Notes: a model not told the origin generated them from the sequence alone. A stretch of 64,000 nt of DNA from Neomoorella thermoacetica (GCF_001875325.1 NZ_MDDC01000017.1:1-64000); one strand, 5' to 3'. Shown: positions 16,901 to 26,670, numbered from the stretch's first letter. A program made the numbers and translations.

Positions 16901-18941
16901 GGTCCGCCTCCTCCCCCACGAAGTTCATCAGGCTGCGCACGTCGAGAATAAGGGCTACGCTGCCATCGCCCATGATGGTGGCGCCGGCGATCCCCGGTAT
17001 CTTACCAATAAAGTTCCCCAGGGATTTAATAACGATCTCCTGTTCGCCGATGAGGTCATCGACGATAAAGCCGACCTGTTTCTCGGCCAGACCGACGATG
17101 ACCACGGCATAAGTATCCGCCGCCGGGATCGGTGTTCTCAGCCCCAGGGCCTGGCCGAGGTAGATGAGGGGCAGCACCCGGCCGCGGACCACGACCACCT
17201 GCTGACGATGGACGTGCTGGATGCTGTCCGGAGTAACATCGATGATCTCGACTACGTTGGCCAGGGGGAAGGCATAGACCCGGCCATCCACGTGAACCAG
17301 GAGGGAACGGTTGATGGCCAGGGTAAGGGGCAGCTTGATGGTAAAGCAGGTTCCTTTGCCGGGGGTGGTGCGGATGTCGATGGTGCCGTTGATCTTTTCA
17401 ATATGGTTGCGAACGATATCCATACCCACACCCCGGCCGGAGACATCAGTCACTTTATCGGAGGTCGAGAGACCCGGCAGGAAAATGAGGTCCAGGGCCT
17501 CCCGCCGGCTCAGCCGCGCCGCCGATTCGGGGCTGATGAGACCCCTGGCGATGGCTTTAGCCTTGATCTTCTCTGCATCCATACCGGCACCGTCGTCTTC
17601 CACGGTAATGACGATCTGGTTCTCCTGGTGAAAAGCCTTCAGGCGTACCGTGCCATGGCGGGGTTTACCCTGGTGAAGCCGGACCTCCGGTTCTTCGATA
17701 CCGTGGTCGATGGCGTTACGTAAGAGGTGGATAAGAGGATCGCCGATCTCCTCGATGACCGTGCGGTCCAGTTCCGTTTCCCGGCCTTCGATGATAAAAT
17801 CGATCTCCTTGCCGGCCTTGCGGGCCAGATCCCGGACCATGCGGGGGAAGCGGTTGAAGACCTGGTCGATGGGGAACATGCGCGCCTTCATGATCTCCTC
17901 CTGGAGGTCGGAAGTAATGCGACCGATGTGCAAGGAGACCTCCTCTAATGTCTCCAGGAGCTCCTCGTTGCCCAGGCGGTTCTTGAGACCGTTGCCCACC
18001 TCGGTCAGGCGAGTGCGGTCGATGACCAGTTCTCCCACCAGGTTCATGAGGTTCTCCAGGCGCTGGACATCCACCCGCACCGTCTGGTTGACGTGATGCT
18101 CGCCTGCAGGAGCAGTTGTACCATTCTTCCCGCCGGCAGCTTCCACCCCAGGCTTGCCGGGGGCCGTCCCTGCCCTTGCCGCCGCAGGCTGGTCCTCCTC
18201 CAGGACAATGGGCCGCACCAGGACGTCTTTGATCTCCGACACCGACTTGACCACGTTGGCCAGGGTATCAGCGTCCTCCCGGCTGACAAAGGCCAGGGTG
18301 AAGGTGTCGTCAAACTTCTCCGCCTCCAGATCCTGGGTATGGGGCACGCTCTTGATGACTTCCCCCAGCTCCTTCAGGTTGTTAAAAACCAGGTAGGCCC
18401 GGGCCGATTTCATCTGGCAGCCGGCTTCCAGCTGCACCCGGATCTCGTAGGCGCGAAAGCCCTTCACTTCCGCTGCCCGGATGACGTTCTGCTCAATGTC
18501 GTCAAGGGTCAATTCTGCATTAGCAACAGCTTTGTTTGCCACCGGGGCGGCCGGGCCGGCCAGGACGGCTTCCAGGCGAGCAACTACCTCGTTCACGTCG
18601 CCTTCTTCACCCTTGCCGGCGGCGATGCTGTCCTTTAAAGCCCGCAATGTATCGACACTGGCCAGGAGGATGTCGATAATCTCCCGGGAAACGGCGAGCT
18701 TCCCCTGGCGCAAGCTATCCAGGACGCTTTCCATGCGGTGGGTAAGGGTAGCCAGGCGATTAAAACCCATAGAGGCCGAGGAGCCCTTCAGGGTATGGGC
18801 TGCCCGGAAGATGGTATTTAACAGTTCCTGATCGTCCGGTGTCTGCTCCAGCTGGACGACGGCCTCGTCCAGTTGCTGGAGCTGTTCCTCCGCCTCGTCC
18901 AGGAAGATGCCCAGGTACTGGGACATATCCAGGTCGCTCAT
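16884..18941 (-). CDS. cheA: Chemotaxis histidine kinase CheA
   Basis: Receptor-coupled kinase. Domains in order: HPt ~1-110 with phospho-site His49 (AAHTLKGSSASMGF); a P2 response-regulator docking region ~140-255; dimerisation helices ~290-360; ATP-binding HATPase ~365-545 with N box LLRNAIDHGIEEPE and G boxes DDGAGMD and GRGVGMD; and a CheW-like C-terminus ~550-680. 685 residues. It overlaps cheW by 4 bases and cheB by 17, so cheW-cheA-cheB is one coupled unit. Confidence 0.96.
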   Translation of the reverse strand: MSDLDMSQYLGIFLDEAEEQLQQLDEAVVQLEQTPDDQELLNTIFRAAHTLKGSSASMGFNRLATLTHRMESVLDSLRQGKLAVSREIIDILLASVDTLRALKDSIAAGKGEEGDVNEVVARLEAVLAGPAAPVANKAVANAELTLDDIEQNVIRAAEVKGFRAYEIRVQLEAGCQMKSARAYLVFNNLKELGEVIKSVPHTQDLEAEKFDDTFTLAFVSREDADTLANVVKSVSEIKDVLVRPIVLEEDQPAAARAGTAPGKPGVEAAGGKNGTTAPAGEHHVNQTVRVDVQRLENLMNLVGELVIDRTRLTEVGNGLKNRLGNEELLETLEEVSLHIGRITSDLQEEIMKARMFPIDQVFNRFPRMVRDLARKAGKEIDFIIEGRETELDRTVIEEIGDPLIHLLRNAIDHGIEEPEVRLHQGKPRHGTVRLKAFHQENQIVITVEDDGAGMDAEKIKAKAIARGLISPESAARLSRREALDLIFLPGLSTSDKVTDVSGRGVGMDIVRNHIEKINGTIDIRTTPGKGTCFTIKLPLTLAINRSLLVHVDGRVYAFPLANVVEIIDVTPDSIQHVHRQQVVVVRGRVLPLIYLGQALGLRTPIPAADTYAVVIVGLAEKQVGFIVDDLIGEQEIVIKSLGNFIGKIPGIAGATIMGDGSVALILDVRSLMNFVGEEADRELAS

Positions 18942-19426
18942 CTGATCTCCACCCCGGCGGCTACTTCTCGCTGCAGTTCACGTTGCTCGCTCTCCCGCAA
19001 CACCCGCTCCAGATCCAGGAGGATAATCAGCCTGTCGTTCCACTTGCCCACGCCCTTTAAATAAGCCACATCAATACCGCTGATCATGGGAGGCGGGGGT
19101 TCGATGCTCGTAGTCGGGAGGCGCAGGACCTCGGAAACCGAGTCGACGATCATCCCTACCGTTACCTGGCCCAGCTCTACCACCATGATCCGGGTATTGT
19201 TCGTAGTCTCGGCGGCCGGCAGGTGAAAACGCTTATGCATGTCGAGGATGGGGATAATCCGGCCGCGCAGGTTGATAACTCCTTCGACAAAGGCCGGAGT
19301 CCTCGGGATCGCGGTGATACTCTGCATGCGGATGATCTCTTGCACGTGGTTGATATCGACGCCGTAGGTCTCGCCGGCCAGTTGGAAGACCACTAGCTGG
19401 ATTTCCGGAGCCGTTTCGGTTGCCAT
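18938..19426 (-). CDS. cheW: Chemotaxis coupling protein CheW
   Basis: Links receptors to CheA. The SH3-like beta-barrel fold is shown by LVVFQLAGETYGVDINHVQEI, RTPAFVEGVINLRGRIIPIL in part, and MIVDSVSEVLRLP. I take the second ATG at 19426 because AAGGTGG is about 7 bases upstream; the first ATG at 19432 is too close to it. About 162 residues. First gene of the cheW-cheA-cheB unit. Confidence 0.93.
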   Translation of the reverse strand: MATETAPEIQLVVFQLAGETYGVDINHVQEIIRMQSITAIPRTPAFVEGVINLRGRIIPILDMHKRFHLPAAETTNNTRIMVVELGQVTVGMIVDSVSEVLRLPTTSIEPPPPMISGIDVAYLKGVGKWNDRLIILLDLERVLRESEQRELQREVAAGVEIR

Positions 19427-19618
19427 ATGCATCCCACCTTTCTAACAGGAAATTCTGCGCCCGGGGCCGGATTCCTCCGGGGCAGGCATAATTTTCCCCC
19501 GGAAGTTCAAGCTAACAACGAAAAACTAATCTAATCTGATGGGCAGGTTGCCGGCAGGCGCCCCTGGATAAACCGCTCCTGCAGGGAACCAGCCCTGCCA
19601 GGCAGGAAGGGATAAGAA

Positions 19619-19777
19619 ATGCCTCAGGTGAATTGCCGGGTGGCCAACTGCATCTACTGGCAGGACGGCGACTGCGAAGCTCAAAAGATTACCATCGCCG
19701 TCCAGGGGACGCCGAATACCTCCAGCGCCGTCAACGACCGCTCCACTGAGTGCGAAACCTTCCAGGCCCGGGCTTAA
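19619..19777 (+). CDS. Small DUF1540 cysteine-motif protein
   Basis: 52 residues starting MPQVNCRVANCIYWQDGDC, with a second conserved TECETF near the end. This C-x4-C-x(7)-C...C layout is the DUF1540 pattern, probably a small metal or Fe/Zn-binding knot of unknown role common in spore-forming Clostridia. The ribosome site AGGAAGG lies 8 bases upstream. It is divergent from cheW. A second, two-repeat-like member sits at 42715-42957. Confidence 0.82.
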   Translation: MPQVNCRVANCIYWQDGDCEAQKITIAVQGTPNTSSAVNDRSTECETFQARA

Positions 19778-19977
19778 ATGCCTGAAGAAGCCGGGGCCGG
19801 TGGCCCGCCTCCGCAGCGAGATCTGCTCCGGCGGGACTTCCGTGCCCATCCTCTCGGTGACGCCAGGATCGCGTACCCCACGGTAAACCCCAGGGGGCAG
19901 GGCACTCTCCCGGGCTGCAGGTCAAACGACTAGCTCCAGGGGCGATCGCGGCCATACCCGCGCTTCATTCTACCGGG

Positions 19978-21768
19978 CTACAGTTTGAACCTGGCTACAG
20001 CCTCCTCCAGGTTATTGGCGGCGGCTGCCAGTTGCCGGGCCGCCTGGCTGATCTGATCCACGGCCGCTGATTGCTCTTCCGTGGAGGCTGAAACCTGCTG
20101 GGTGCTGGCGGCGGCTTCTTCGATGCCGGCGGCAATGCTCTCTACCCGTTCCTTGACCTGGCGGGAACCGGCGTACATGTCTTCCGCCTTTTCGGCCACG
20201 TTTTTAATCTTGCCTACCAGGGTCTGGATGGCCTGGTCGATGGCGCTGAAGGCCTTGCCGGTGCGGGCCACCACCTCGGTGCCCTGCTGGACGTCCCGGG
20301 AACCCTCGGCCATACTGGCGACCACTTGTTCAGTCTCCCGCTGGATCTCCTGGACCAGCTCCACGATCTGCTTGGTAGCCCCGGCTGATTGCTCCGCCAG
20401 TTTACGTACCTCTTCGGCGACCACGGCGAAACCCCGTCCTTGCTCGCCGGCCCGGGCCGCCTCAATGGCGGCGTTGAGGGCCAGGAGGTTGGTCTGCTCG
20501 GCGATGCCGGAGATGACGCCGACAATCTGGCCGATTTGCTGGGAACGGCTGCCCAGTTCCTCGACGGCCCGTGCCATGCGCTCCATACGTTGGGAGATGG
20601 CCGCCATCTGATCCGTGGCCTCGGTCACGGCTCTGGCCCCTTCGGCGGCCCTGGCCGCCACCTGGTCGGAAGCAGCAGCCATATCCTCGGTGTCGCGGTG
20701 GACCTCCTCTACCCTGGCCGCCTGGCCGTCGGTGGCTGCCGCCGTCTCGCTGACCTGCCGGGCCTGGTCTTCGGCCCCTTTGGCCATTTCCTGAACGGTG
20801 GCGGCTACTTGGTGAACGGCATCCCCTACTTCCTGGGACATCCTGGCCAGGTCCTGGCTGGCGGAAGCCACCTGGCCGGTCATGTCGCGCACTCGGCTGA
20901 TGAGCTGGCGCAGGTTTTCGCCCATGGTATTGAAGGCTGCAGCCAGCTTACCGACCTCGTCTTTACTGGTGATATGAAGGGATTCGGCCGTGAGGTCCCC
21001 CTCGGCCACCCGGGCGGCATAGGCCGCCACCTGGCCCAGGGAACGGCCCACCATGCGGTTGATAAACCAGGCTATCGCCAGGCCCAGGAGCAGGGACAGG
21101 ATTAACCCGAAGAGCAGGGTGGCCCGGGCGTTCCGGACGGCGGCAGCCAGTTGTTCTTCAGCCATGGCAGTTTCTTCGCTTATACCCTTGTTCATATGGG
21201 TACCGATGTTATTGATATTATCCAGGGAGGCCCCCATCTGGAAGCTCAGGATGGGCAGGGCTGCCATGCGGTCACTCTGGCTGGTGTTCAAGATGCTGTT
21301 TTTGAAGGTGTCAGTAAAACTTTTAGCAGCCTGCGCCATGGCCGTCAGGTAGCCGGCCGTCTGGCTGTCGAGTTGTTGCCCTTCCAGCTGGGCGCGGGTG
21401 GTATCAAAGCGCTTCATGGCGTCGTCAAAGCCCAGGGCGTGGGTCTGGGAACCATTGATTATGTAATCGGTAGCCCGCCGGTAAGCGTCCCAGATGGAAC
21501 TGGTCATCTCGTTATAGAGCATGCCCTGGTTGTACATGATAGTTACCCTGTTGGTAAGGGCGGCTACCTGCAAGAGGTTAAAATTGACGGAAATGACCAC
21601 GGCGACAAAAATGGCGATGACCAGGCAGAACCCGGCCGCCAGCCTGACCCCCAGGCTCAAGCGGCTGAAGAAACCGCCCGTCTTCCCTCCGGCCCGGGCC
21701 TTCTTTTGAGCCCGGGGCTCCGGCCCTTCTACCTGCAGTCCCTTTTTTTTAAATAGTTTAAACCTCAT
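19978..21768 (-). CDS. Methyl-accepting chemotaxis protein
   Basis: Membrane chemoreceptor of 596 residues. TM1 ~40-62 ([15 protein letters not shown]) and TM2 ~215-235 ([16 protein letters not shown]) flank a four-helix-bundle sensor domain of about 150 residues. HAMP follows, then the long cytoplasmic coiled coil with the hairpin tip [21 protein letters not shown]. Upstream GGAGGAGGG gives a strong ribosome site. Its 5' leader carries a GEMM-type riboswitch and a terminator, so expression depends on a cyclic dinucleotide. Ligand unknown. Confidence 0.95.
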   Translation of the reverse strand: MRFKLFKKKGLQVEGPEPRAQKKARAGGKTGGFFSRLSLGVRLAAGFCLVIAIFVAVVISVNFNLLQVAALTNRVTIMYNQGMLYNEMTSSIWDAYRRATDYIINGSQTHALGFDDAMKRFDTTRAQLEGQQLDSQTAGYLTAMAQAAKSFTDTFKNSILNTSQSDRMAALPILSFQMGASLDNINNIGTHMNKGISEETAMAEEQLAAAVRNARATLLFGLILSLLLGLAIAWFINRMVGRSLGQVAAYAARVAEGDLTAESLHITSKDEVGKLAAAFNTMGENLRQLISRVRDMTGQVASASQDLARMSQEVGDAVHQVAATVQEMAKGAEDQARQVSETAAATDGQAARVEEVHRDTEDMAAASDQVAARAAEGARAVTEATDQMAAISQRMERMARAVEELGSRSQQIGQIVGVISGIAEQTNLLALNAAIEAARAGEQGRGFAVVAEEVRKLAEQSAGATKQIVELVQEIQRETEQVVASMAEGSRDVQQGTEVVARTGKAFSAIDQAIQTLVGKIKNVAEKAEDMYAGSRQVKERVESIAAGIEEAAASTQQVSASTEEQSAAVDQISQAARQLAAAANNLEEAVARFKL

Positions 21769-21802
21769 AAGAACCCTCCTCCTGCCTAGACAAAATTTAA
21801 AA

Positions 21803-21821
21803 GGCTACCCCCTGGGTAGCC
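21803..21821 (-). terminator. Intrinsic terminator in the riboswitch expression platform
   Basis: Eight-base stem GGCTACCC/GGGTAGCC with a 3-base loop, followed on the minus strand by TTTTAAATTTTG. It lies between the riboswitch aptamer and the receptor start, 35 bases before the ATG. The first bases of its 5' arm overlap the 3' strand of the aptamer's closing helix (CGGGG), so the two structures compete. Confidence 0.82.
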
Positions 21822-21917
21822 CCGTTCCACCCGTGGTAACTGGCTGTCATGGCCCGTGAAGGCTGTAGACCCTCTAGTTTTGCGCCCCTGCCTTTCAGCA
21901 GGTTTGCCCTTTCGGGG
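21821..21917 (-). promoter_or_regulatory. GEMM cyclic-di-GMP-class riboswitch
   Basis: The minus strand carries the GEMM core: GGGCAAACC, a stem capped by a GAAA tetraloop (GCTGAAAGGC), then GGGGCGCAAAACTA, and a second stem-loop down to GTTACC. A closing helix CCCCG/CGGGG brackets it. These are the family's most conserved positions. GEMM RNAs bind c-di-GMP; the GEMM-Ib variant binds cGAMP, and I cannot tell which here without alignment. A chemoreceptor is a frequent GEMM target. Confidence 0.85.
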
Positions 21918-21939
21918 AATTTTTCCTTTTTTCGCCCTT

Positions 21940-21968
21940 ATTATACCGCATGAGAGGAAGAATATGCA
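21940..21968 (-). promoter_or_regulatory. SigA-type promoter upstream of the riboswitch
   Basis: TTGCAT and TATAAT separated by 18 bases. Transcription would start about 15 bases before the aptamer. This indicates housekeeping transcription of the receptor gated by the riboswitch instead of sigma-28. Confidence 0.7.
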
Positions 21969-22130
21969 AGATATACCAGGAGAGAAATTGCCGGCGAACG
22001 GTAAGCTATTTGCAGGAGGGGCCCCCAGAGGGCCGACGCCCCAACCAGCGAACAGTGTAAATGTAGGTTGGGGCAAGGTGCGGGGGTTCACTACGGGGAG
22101 CCTCATGGGGGCCGGCAGAGACGCCGGGTC

Positions 22131-23138
22131 TTAGGGGATTTTACCGGCAGCGATAAGTTCCGACACGGTCACCATTTCGTAGCCCCGGTCCCGGAGTTCT
22201 TTAATGAGTATCGGCAGGGCGACCAGGGTACCGGGATGGGCCTCATGGAGAAGGATAATGCTGCCGTCGCGGACATTGGCCATAACCCGCTGGATGATCG
22301 CCTGGGGGCCGGGGTTGGACCAGTCCCGGGGATCAACGCTCCAGGTGACGGTCTTCTCACCCACGTCCCCGGCCGCAGCCAGGAGGTTAGGCCCCATAGC
22401 GCCATAGGGAGGCCGGAAATACTTGACCTTCTGGCCGGTAATGGCAGCCAGGGCGCTGGCGGCCTGGCTTAAGTCCTCCCGGGCCGCTTCCCGGGAAACC
22501 TTGCCCAGGTTGGCATGACGCCAGGAGTGGCTGGCCACCTCGTTATTGCCGGCTAGAACGGCCTTGACCAGATCCGGGTGGGCTACCGCCTGGCTGCCGA
22601 CCATGAAAAAGGTGGCCCTGGTCCCCATGGCCGCCAGGACCTTCAAGTAACGCTCCGTCCAGCCTGGTGAGGGCCCGTCGTCAAAGGTAATGGCCACCCG
22701 GTGGCCGGCACCAGCTACCTGGCGTAAGGGCTGGAGGTCCTGCCGGGGCCCGGCTGGAGGCTCCGATGGCACCTGCCGGGGCTGGGCTGCACCCGGCGGG
22801 CTGCTCCCCCACCCCCCAGGCTGGTCACCCGGGGTGAAGGCCGTTTCCCCTTTTGCCACCGCCGGGACAACCGGAGAAATGGTCATTACCGGCTGTTTTA
22901 CCGCCTCCAGGTACTGGCCGGGTGGTGTTGGCGCGGCCGGGAAATGAACCCCAGGCTTCCCGGCAGACCGGACCAGGCTGTCACCGCCGGCGGTCATGAT
23001 AACTGCCACCAGCCCCACCAGGGTTGCAAATTGCTCCAGGCGCAGGATAAGTACCGGCCAATCCGGCCGCCAGGATTGCCTGAACACCCGGTTTCCCCAG
23101 GACCAGCACTCCGCCACATATTTAACTACCTGGCTCAT
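22131..23138 (-). CDS. Polysaccharide deacetylase (NodB family), membrane-anchored
   Basis: Removes acetyl groups from wall or exopolysaccharide amino sugars outside the cell. A membrane segment near residues 35-55 is followed by a Pro-rich linker (~70-130). The NodB domain begins near residue 140 with AITFDDGPSPGWTE (catalytic Asp and metal Asp) and has HSWRHANLG (metal His pair), then the FRPPYGAMG and LHEAHPGT motifs. I use the ATG at 23138 with AGAGGGG about 9 bases upstream. Single gene. Confidence 0.9.
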   Translation of the reverse strand: MSQVVKYVAECWSWGNRVFRQSWRPDWPVLILRLEQFATLVGLVAVIMTAGGDSLVRSAGKPGVHFPAAPTPPGQYLEAVKQPVMTISPVVPAVAKGETAFTPGDQPGGWGSSPPGAAQPRQVPSEPPAGPRQDLQPLRQVAGAGHRVAITFDDGPSPGWTERYLKVLAAMGTRATFFMVGSQAVAHPDLVKAVLAGNNEVASHSWRHANLGKVSREAAREDLSQAASALAAITGQKVKYFRPPYGAMGPNLLAAAGDVGEKTVTWSVDPRDWSNPGPQAIIQRVMANVRDGSIILLHEAHPGTLVALPILIKELRDRGYEMVTVSELIAAGKIP

Positions 23139-23187
23139 TCCGGTCGCCCCTCTTCGTGCTTCCATAATTATTAGACGCCGGCCGGGG

Positions 23188-24888
23188 TTATTTGTTCCGT
23201 AAAAACGGACTGAAATTGTTGGAATCTAGCTTGCCATAATACGTAATAATTGTCAGCAGGGCCCTGGGCGGGATAATCTCGTAACGGTAATAGCGCTGGA
23301 CATAGGCCAGGGCCTCCTTTAATTGTTCTTCACCGGCCATCCTTTCCAGTTCCAGCCAGAACATCGCCCCCCGGTTGTAGACAGCCTGGCGGTAGTCCTG
23401 TTCGCTGCCGTATTCCTCCAGGGGGAGGTTGATGGGCGCACCGGTGCGGGCAGCGAGTTGAGTGATCTCGGCCAGTTTGGCCTGATAAAGGCCGGGATCG
23501 AAGTGCCGGTAAAACAGGAGGGTGCTGTACTCGGCCAGGCCCTCGTCAATCCAGGCCGCCTGCCGGGTGTCGTTACCCACCAGATTGTACCACCACTGGT
23601 GGGCGACCTCGTGAATGACTACGGCAGGGTTATATGGTTTGCGGTTGCTCAGGAGCAGCAGGCCCGGGTATTCCATGCCGGCCAGGTTGTCCAGGGGGAC
23701 AAAGGCTATATGCAGGTAGCTGTAAGGATAAGGTCCATAGAGCTTCTGGAAAAACTCCAGAGCGCGGGCGGCGACATCCAGGACCGCCGGCGCCATCTCC
23801 CCCCGGGACGCAACTACCAGTTGCACCCTGCCCGCCTGGCGGGTGGTGAATTGCCAGTCCGGGGCGGCTGTAAAGGCAAACTCCCGTACTGGCTGTTCGC
23901 TATTAAAGGACCAGTCTGTCCATTCTCCCCTTTCCTGGCGTCCCGTCAGCCGGGAACTGGCCAGGACCTGATAGCCGGATGGCAGGGTGAGCCGCACCAG
24001 GTAATAGGCTGCGCCGGCGAAGTAAGGGTCGCCATAGGCCGTACCGGCCACCCCGGCCCAGGTATCCTCCGTGGGGGGAGCCAGGATAGGGTACCAGCCG
24101 GATACCGTGCTCAGGTTACCGTCCCGGCCCAGGCGCATATCCCCCGGCGGTACTATTGTCTTGAAGGAAAGGGCCACGGAAAGGGTCTCCCCAGGGGCCA
24201 GGGCCCGCGGTAGGGGCACCTCCAGCCGGCTGCCCTTGAAGTGTACCGCCACCCGCCGGTTGTTTACGGCCGCCCTGGTGACCGCCAGGCTGGCGCCGTT
24301 GCCGAAGGGAGCATTGGCCGGGAGGTTGAAATTGAGCTGCCGCAAAGGAGTGAGGAAAGGATTCTGGTAAGCCAGGAGCAGTTCACCCTGAATCTCGCCG
24401 CTGGCCGGGTCGTAACGGGCCTGGAGGTCGTAGACGGGGTAGTAACGAAAATGGATCCCCGTGCTGCCCCGGAGGGGCGGCAGGGGCAGGTCAGATTCCC
24501 CCTGGCTACCCGGAGTCCCCAGCACTGCCAGGGCCAACTGGAGGGGGATGTAGAGTTTATCTCCCACAAGGCAGGGGGGGACTTTGAGCTGCCGGGACTC
24601 GCCGTTGAGGGTAGCCACCGGGTTGCCGGCAATAACCCTGGCACTCCCGTCTCCCCTGAGGACGCCCTGGCCATTATACCAATCGGCGCTGCCGCCGGCC
24701 AGGGGGAGAAAATCCCCCGCCGAAACCAATACCTGCCCGTCGGCTTCCAGGGGCGGTGGGTCCAGGACCACCTGTTTGAAAGTAGCATCCGTCGCAATCG
24801 CCGCCGGCTCCGGCACGAATCGGGGATAAAAAAAGAAAGCCAGGATGGCGAGGCTTAAGACTGCCATCCCCACTATTCTCTTGGGCAA
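23188..24888 (-). CDS. M1-family zinc metallopeptidase with copper-amine-oxidase-like stalk
   Basis: Extracytoplasmic gluzincin peptidase, 566 residues. A signal/anchor (VGMAVLSLAILAFFFYP) leads to a stalk-like module ~40-125 (ADGQVLVSAGDFLPL, DKLYIPLQLALAVLG) resembling the copper amine oxidase N-terminal domain. The catalytic motif HEVAH is at 426-430 with the third zinc ligand Glu449 (IDEGLAEY), the HExxH-x18-E spacing of M1 peptidases. The substrate-binding GMEY sits near 404. TTG start with GGTGG 6 bases upstream. It lies about 50 bases upstream of the deacetylase gene on the same strand. Confidence 0.88.
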   Translation of the reverse strand: MPKRIVGMAVLSLAILAFFFYPRFVPEPAAIATDATFKQVVLDPPPLEADGQVLVSAGDFLPLAGGSADWYNGQGVLRGDGSARVIAGNPVATLNGESRQLKVPPCLVGDKLYIPLQLALAVLGTPGSQGESDLPLPPLRGSTGIHFRYYPVYDLQARYDPASGEIQGELLLAYQNPFLTPLRQLNFNLPANAPFGNGASLAVTRAAVNNRRVAVHFKGSRLEVPLPRALAPGETLSVALSFKTIVPPGDMRLGRDGNLSTVSGWYPILAPPTEDTWAGVAGTAYGDPYFAGAAYYLVRLTLPSGYQVLASSRLTGRQERGEWTDWSFNSEQPVREFAFTAAPDWQFTTRQAGRVQLVVASRGEMAPAVLDVAARALEFFQKLYGPYPYSYLHIAFVPLDNLAGMEYPGLLLLSNRKPYNPAVVIHEVAHQWWYNLVGNDTRQAAWIDEGLAEYSTLLFYRHFDPGLYQAKLAEITQLAARTGAPINLPLEEYGSEQDYRQAVYNRGAMFWLELERMAGEEQLKEALAYVQRYYRYEIIPPRALLTIITYYGKLDSNNFSPFLRNK

Positions 24889-24969
24889 AACGTTCCACCG
24901 CCTCGCCCTTTATTTCGACAGCCTCACCCTTTCTCCTGCTGTAATCATGAAAAATTAACCCCTACAGAG

Positions 24970-25053
24970 GGTACCGGCCCTGGCCAGGATGAAGGGCAGG
25001 TTGCACCTTTAACAACAAAAGGCCTCCCGGAAAATCCTGCCCGCATAGGTACC
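24970..25053 (+). other. Nested inverted repeats in the APC permease leader
   Basis: Three nested pairings: GGTACC (24970/25048), GGGCAGG/CCTGCCC (24994/25036) and CCTTT/AAAGG (25006/25018). Together they form a long stem-loop about 50 bases before the permease start. No T-run follows, so it is not a simple terminator. No known riboswitch class was recognised. Confidence 0.45.
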
Positions 25054-25101
25054 ACCACCAGGCACATAATAAGACTACAGTTATTCGGCAGGAGGGGAAA
25101 A

Positions 25102-26619
25102 ATGGGCATCTGGCGAACCAAAAACATAGCTGACCTGATGCACGAAGCTGGAGACAATCAAAAGCTTAAGCGGAGCATCGGCACGCCGGAGCTAGTCGCC
25201 TTGGGCGTAGGGGCGATTATCGGCTCCGGGATCTTTGTCCTGACGGGAGTGGCTGCCGCCAACTACGCCGGCCCGGCCCTGGTTTTTTCCTTTATTCTCT
25301 CCGGCCTGGCGGCAGGCCTGGCAGCCCTAGTTTACGCCGAAATGGCCGCCATGCTCCCGGTGACCGGCAGCGCCTATACCTATGCTTACGCTTCCCTGGG
25401 CGAGATTATCGCCTGGCTCGTGGGCTGGAACCTGGTACTGGAATACCTGGTGGCCTCGGGAGCCGTGGCTGTAGGCTGGAGCGGTTACGTCACCGATATG
25501 CTGGCGTCTGTGGGGGTCTTCCTGCCCCGGGCCCTGGTCAATTCTCCCTTAAGCGGCGGCCTGGTTAACCTGCCGGCTATCTTGATCACCGTCGTTATGA
25601 CCGGAGTGGCCATTGTCGGCACCACCACCAGTGCCCGGACTAATAAGATTATCGTCGGGGTAAAAATCATGGTGATCCTGGCCTTCCTGGCCTTAGGCGC
25701 CCCGCGGGTAAACCCGGCCTACTGGCACCCCTTCCTCCCCTTCGGCGTCACCGGAGTTGTCCACGGAGCGGCAATTATCTTTTTTGCCTACATCGGCTTC
25801 GATGCCGTGGCCACTGCCGCCGAGGAGGTACGCGACCCGGCCCGGGAACTGCCCCTGGGAATCATCGGCTCCCTGGCCCTGGCCACTATATTATATGTGG
25901 CCGTTACCATTGTTTTGACAGGTTTGACGCCTTACACCAGCCTGAACACCCCTTCCCCGGTGACCACCGGCCTGCTGGCGGCCGGCGTCCGTGGAGCTTC
26001 CCTGATTGTGGGTACCGGCGCCCTGGCCGGTTTGACCAGCGTCCTGCTGGTAAACATCTTTGCCCAGAGCCGGGTCTTTATGGCTATGGGCCGCGACGGC
26101 CTGCTGCCACCTCTCTTTACCAGGGTCCACCCCCGCTTTCATACCCCCTGGCTGACAACTATAATCGTCGGCGCTTTTGTCACCCTCATCGGCGGCTTCC
26201 TGCCGGTGGATATCATTGCCGAGCTGGCAAATGTAGGTACTTTGTCTGCCTTTTTTGTGGTTTCCATGGGCGTCCTGGTCTTGAGGCGCACCCAGCCGGA
26301 CCTGAAACGGCCCTTCAAAGTGCCCCTGATGCCCTGGACGCCCCTTCTGGCTATGGCTTTTGCCGTTTACCTTTTTTTCAACCTGCCCAGTCTAACCTGG
26401 ATTCGTTTCGGCGTCTGGATAACCCTGGGACTGGTAGTTTATTTCGCCTACGGCCGTCGCCATAGCGTCCTGGCCCGGGAGGAAACTAAAGCCCTTCCCC
26501 TGCCGCCCTACCGGCCCTCACCCCTGGAGACGCCCCGCTCGGCCCGGCAGCCTTTCCCCTTCAAGCTACCGGCCCCGGCCCTCTTGCGTATGCTCCTGCC
26601 CCGGTGGCGGCGGGATTAG
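25102..26619 (+). CDS. APC-superfamily amino acid permease
   Basis: Cation-coupled amino acid or polyamine transporter with about 12 membrane helices. The N-terminus has GVGAIIGSGIFVLTGVAA, the conserved TM1 substrate-binding break, and TM6 holds FFAYIGFDAVATAAEEV. 505 residues with a positively charged, Pro-rich C-terminal tail. It resembles cationic amino acid transporters (YfnA/CAT-like) but substrate cannot be read from sequence. ATG with AGGAGGGG 4-5 bases upstream. Single gene. Confidence 0.92.
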   Translation: MGIWRTKNIADLMHEAGDNQKLKRSIGTPELVALGVGAIIGSGIFVLTGVAAANYAGPALVFSFILSGLAAGLAALVYAEMAAMLPVTGSAYTYAYASLGEIIAWLVGWNLVLEYLVASGAVAVGWSGYVTDMLASVGVFLPRALVNSPLSGGLVNLPAILITVVMTGVAIVGTTTSARTNKIIVGVKIMVILAFLALGAPRVNPAYWHPFLPFGVTGVVHGAAIIFFAYIGFDAVATAAEEVRDPARELPLGIIGSLALATILYVAVTIVLTGLTPYTSLNTPSPVTTGLLAAGVRGASLIVGTGALAGLTSVLLVNIFAQSRVFMAMGRDGLLPPLFTRVHPRFHTPWLTTIIVGAFVTLIGGFLPVDIIAELANVGTLSAFFVVSMGVLVLRRTQPDLKRPFKVPLMPWTPLLAMAFAVYLFFNLPSLTWIRFGVWITLGLVVYFAYGRRHSVLAREETKALPLPPYRPSPLETPRSARQPFPFKLPAPALLRMLLPRWRRD

Positions 26620-26670
26620 GGCAGGAGGCGGAGCCAGGTATTTGGCCACGAACCTTTTACCGCCACGAAA

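Noticed and set aside
21786-22106. Open frame of ~106 codons on the minus strand
   Set aside because: It covers the riboswitch, its promoter and terminator, and has no homology signal.
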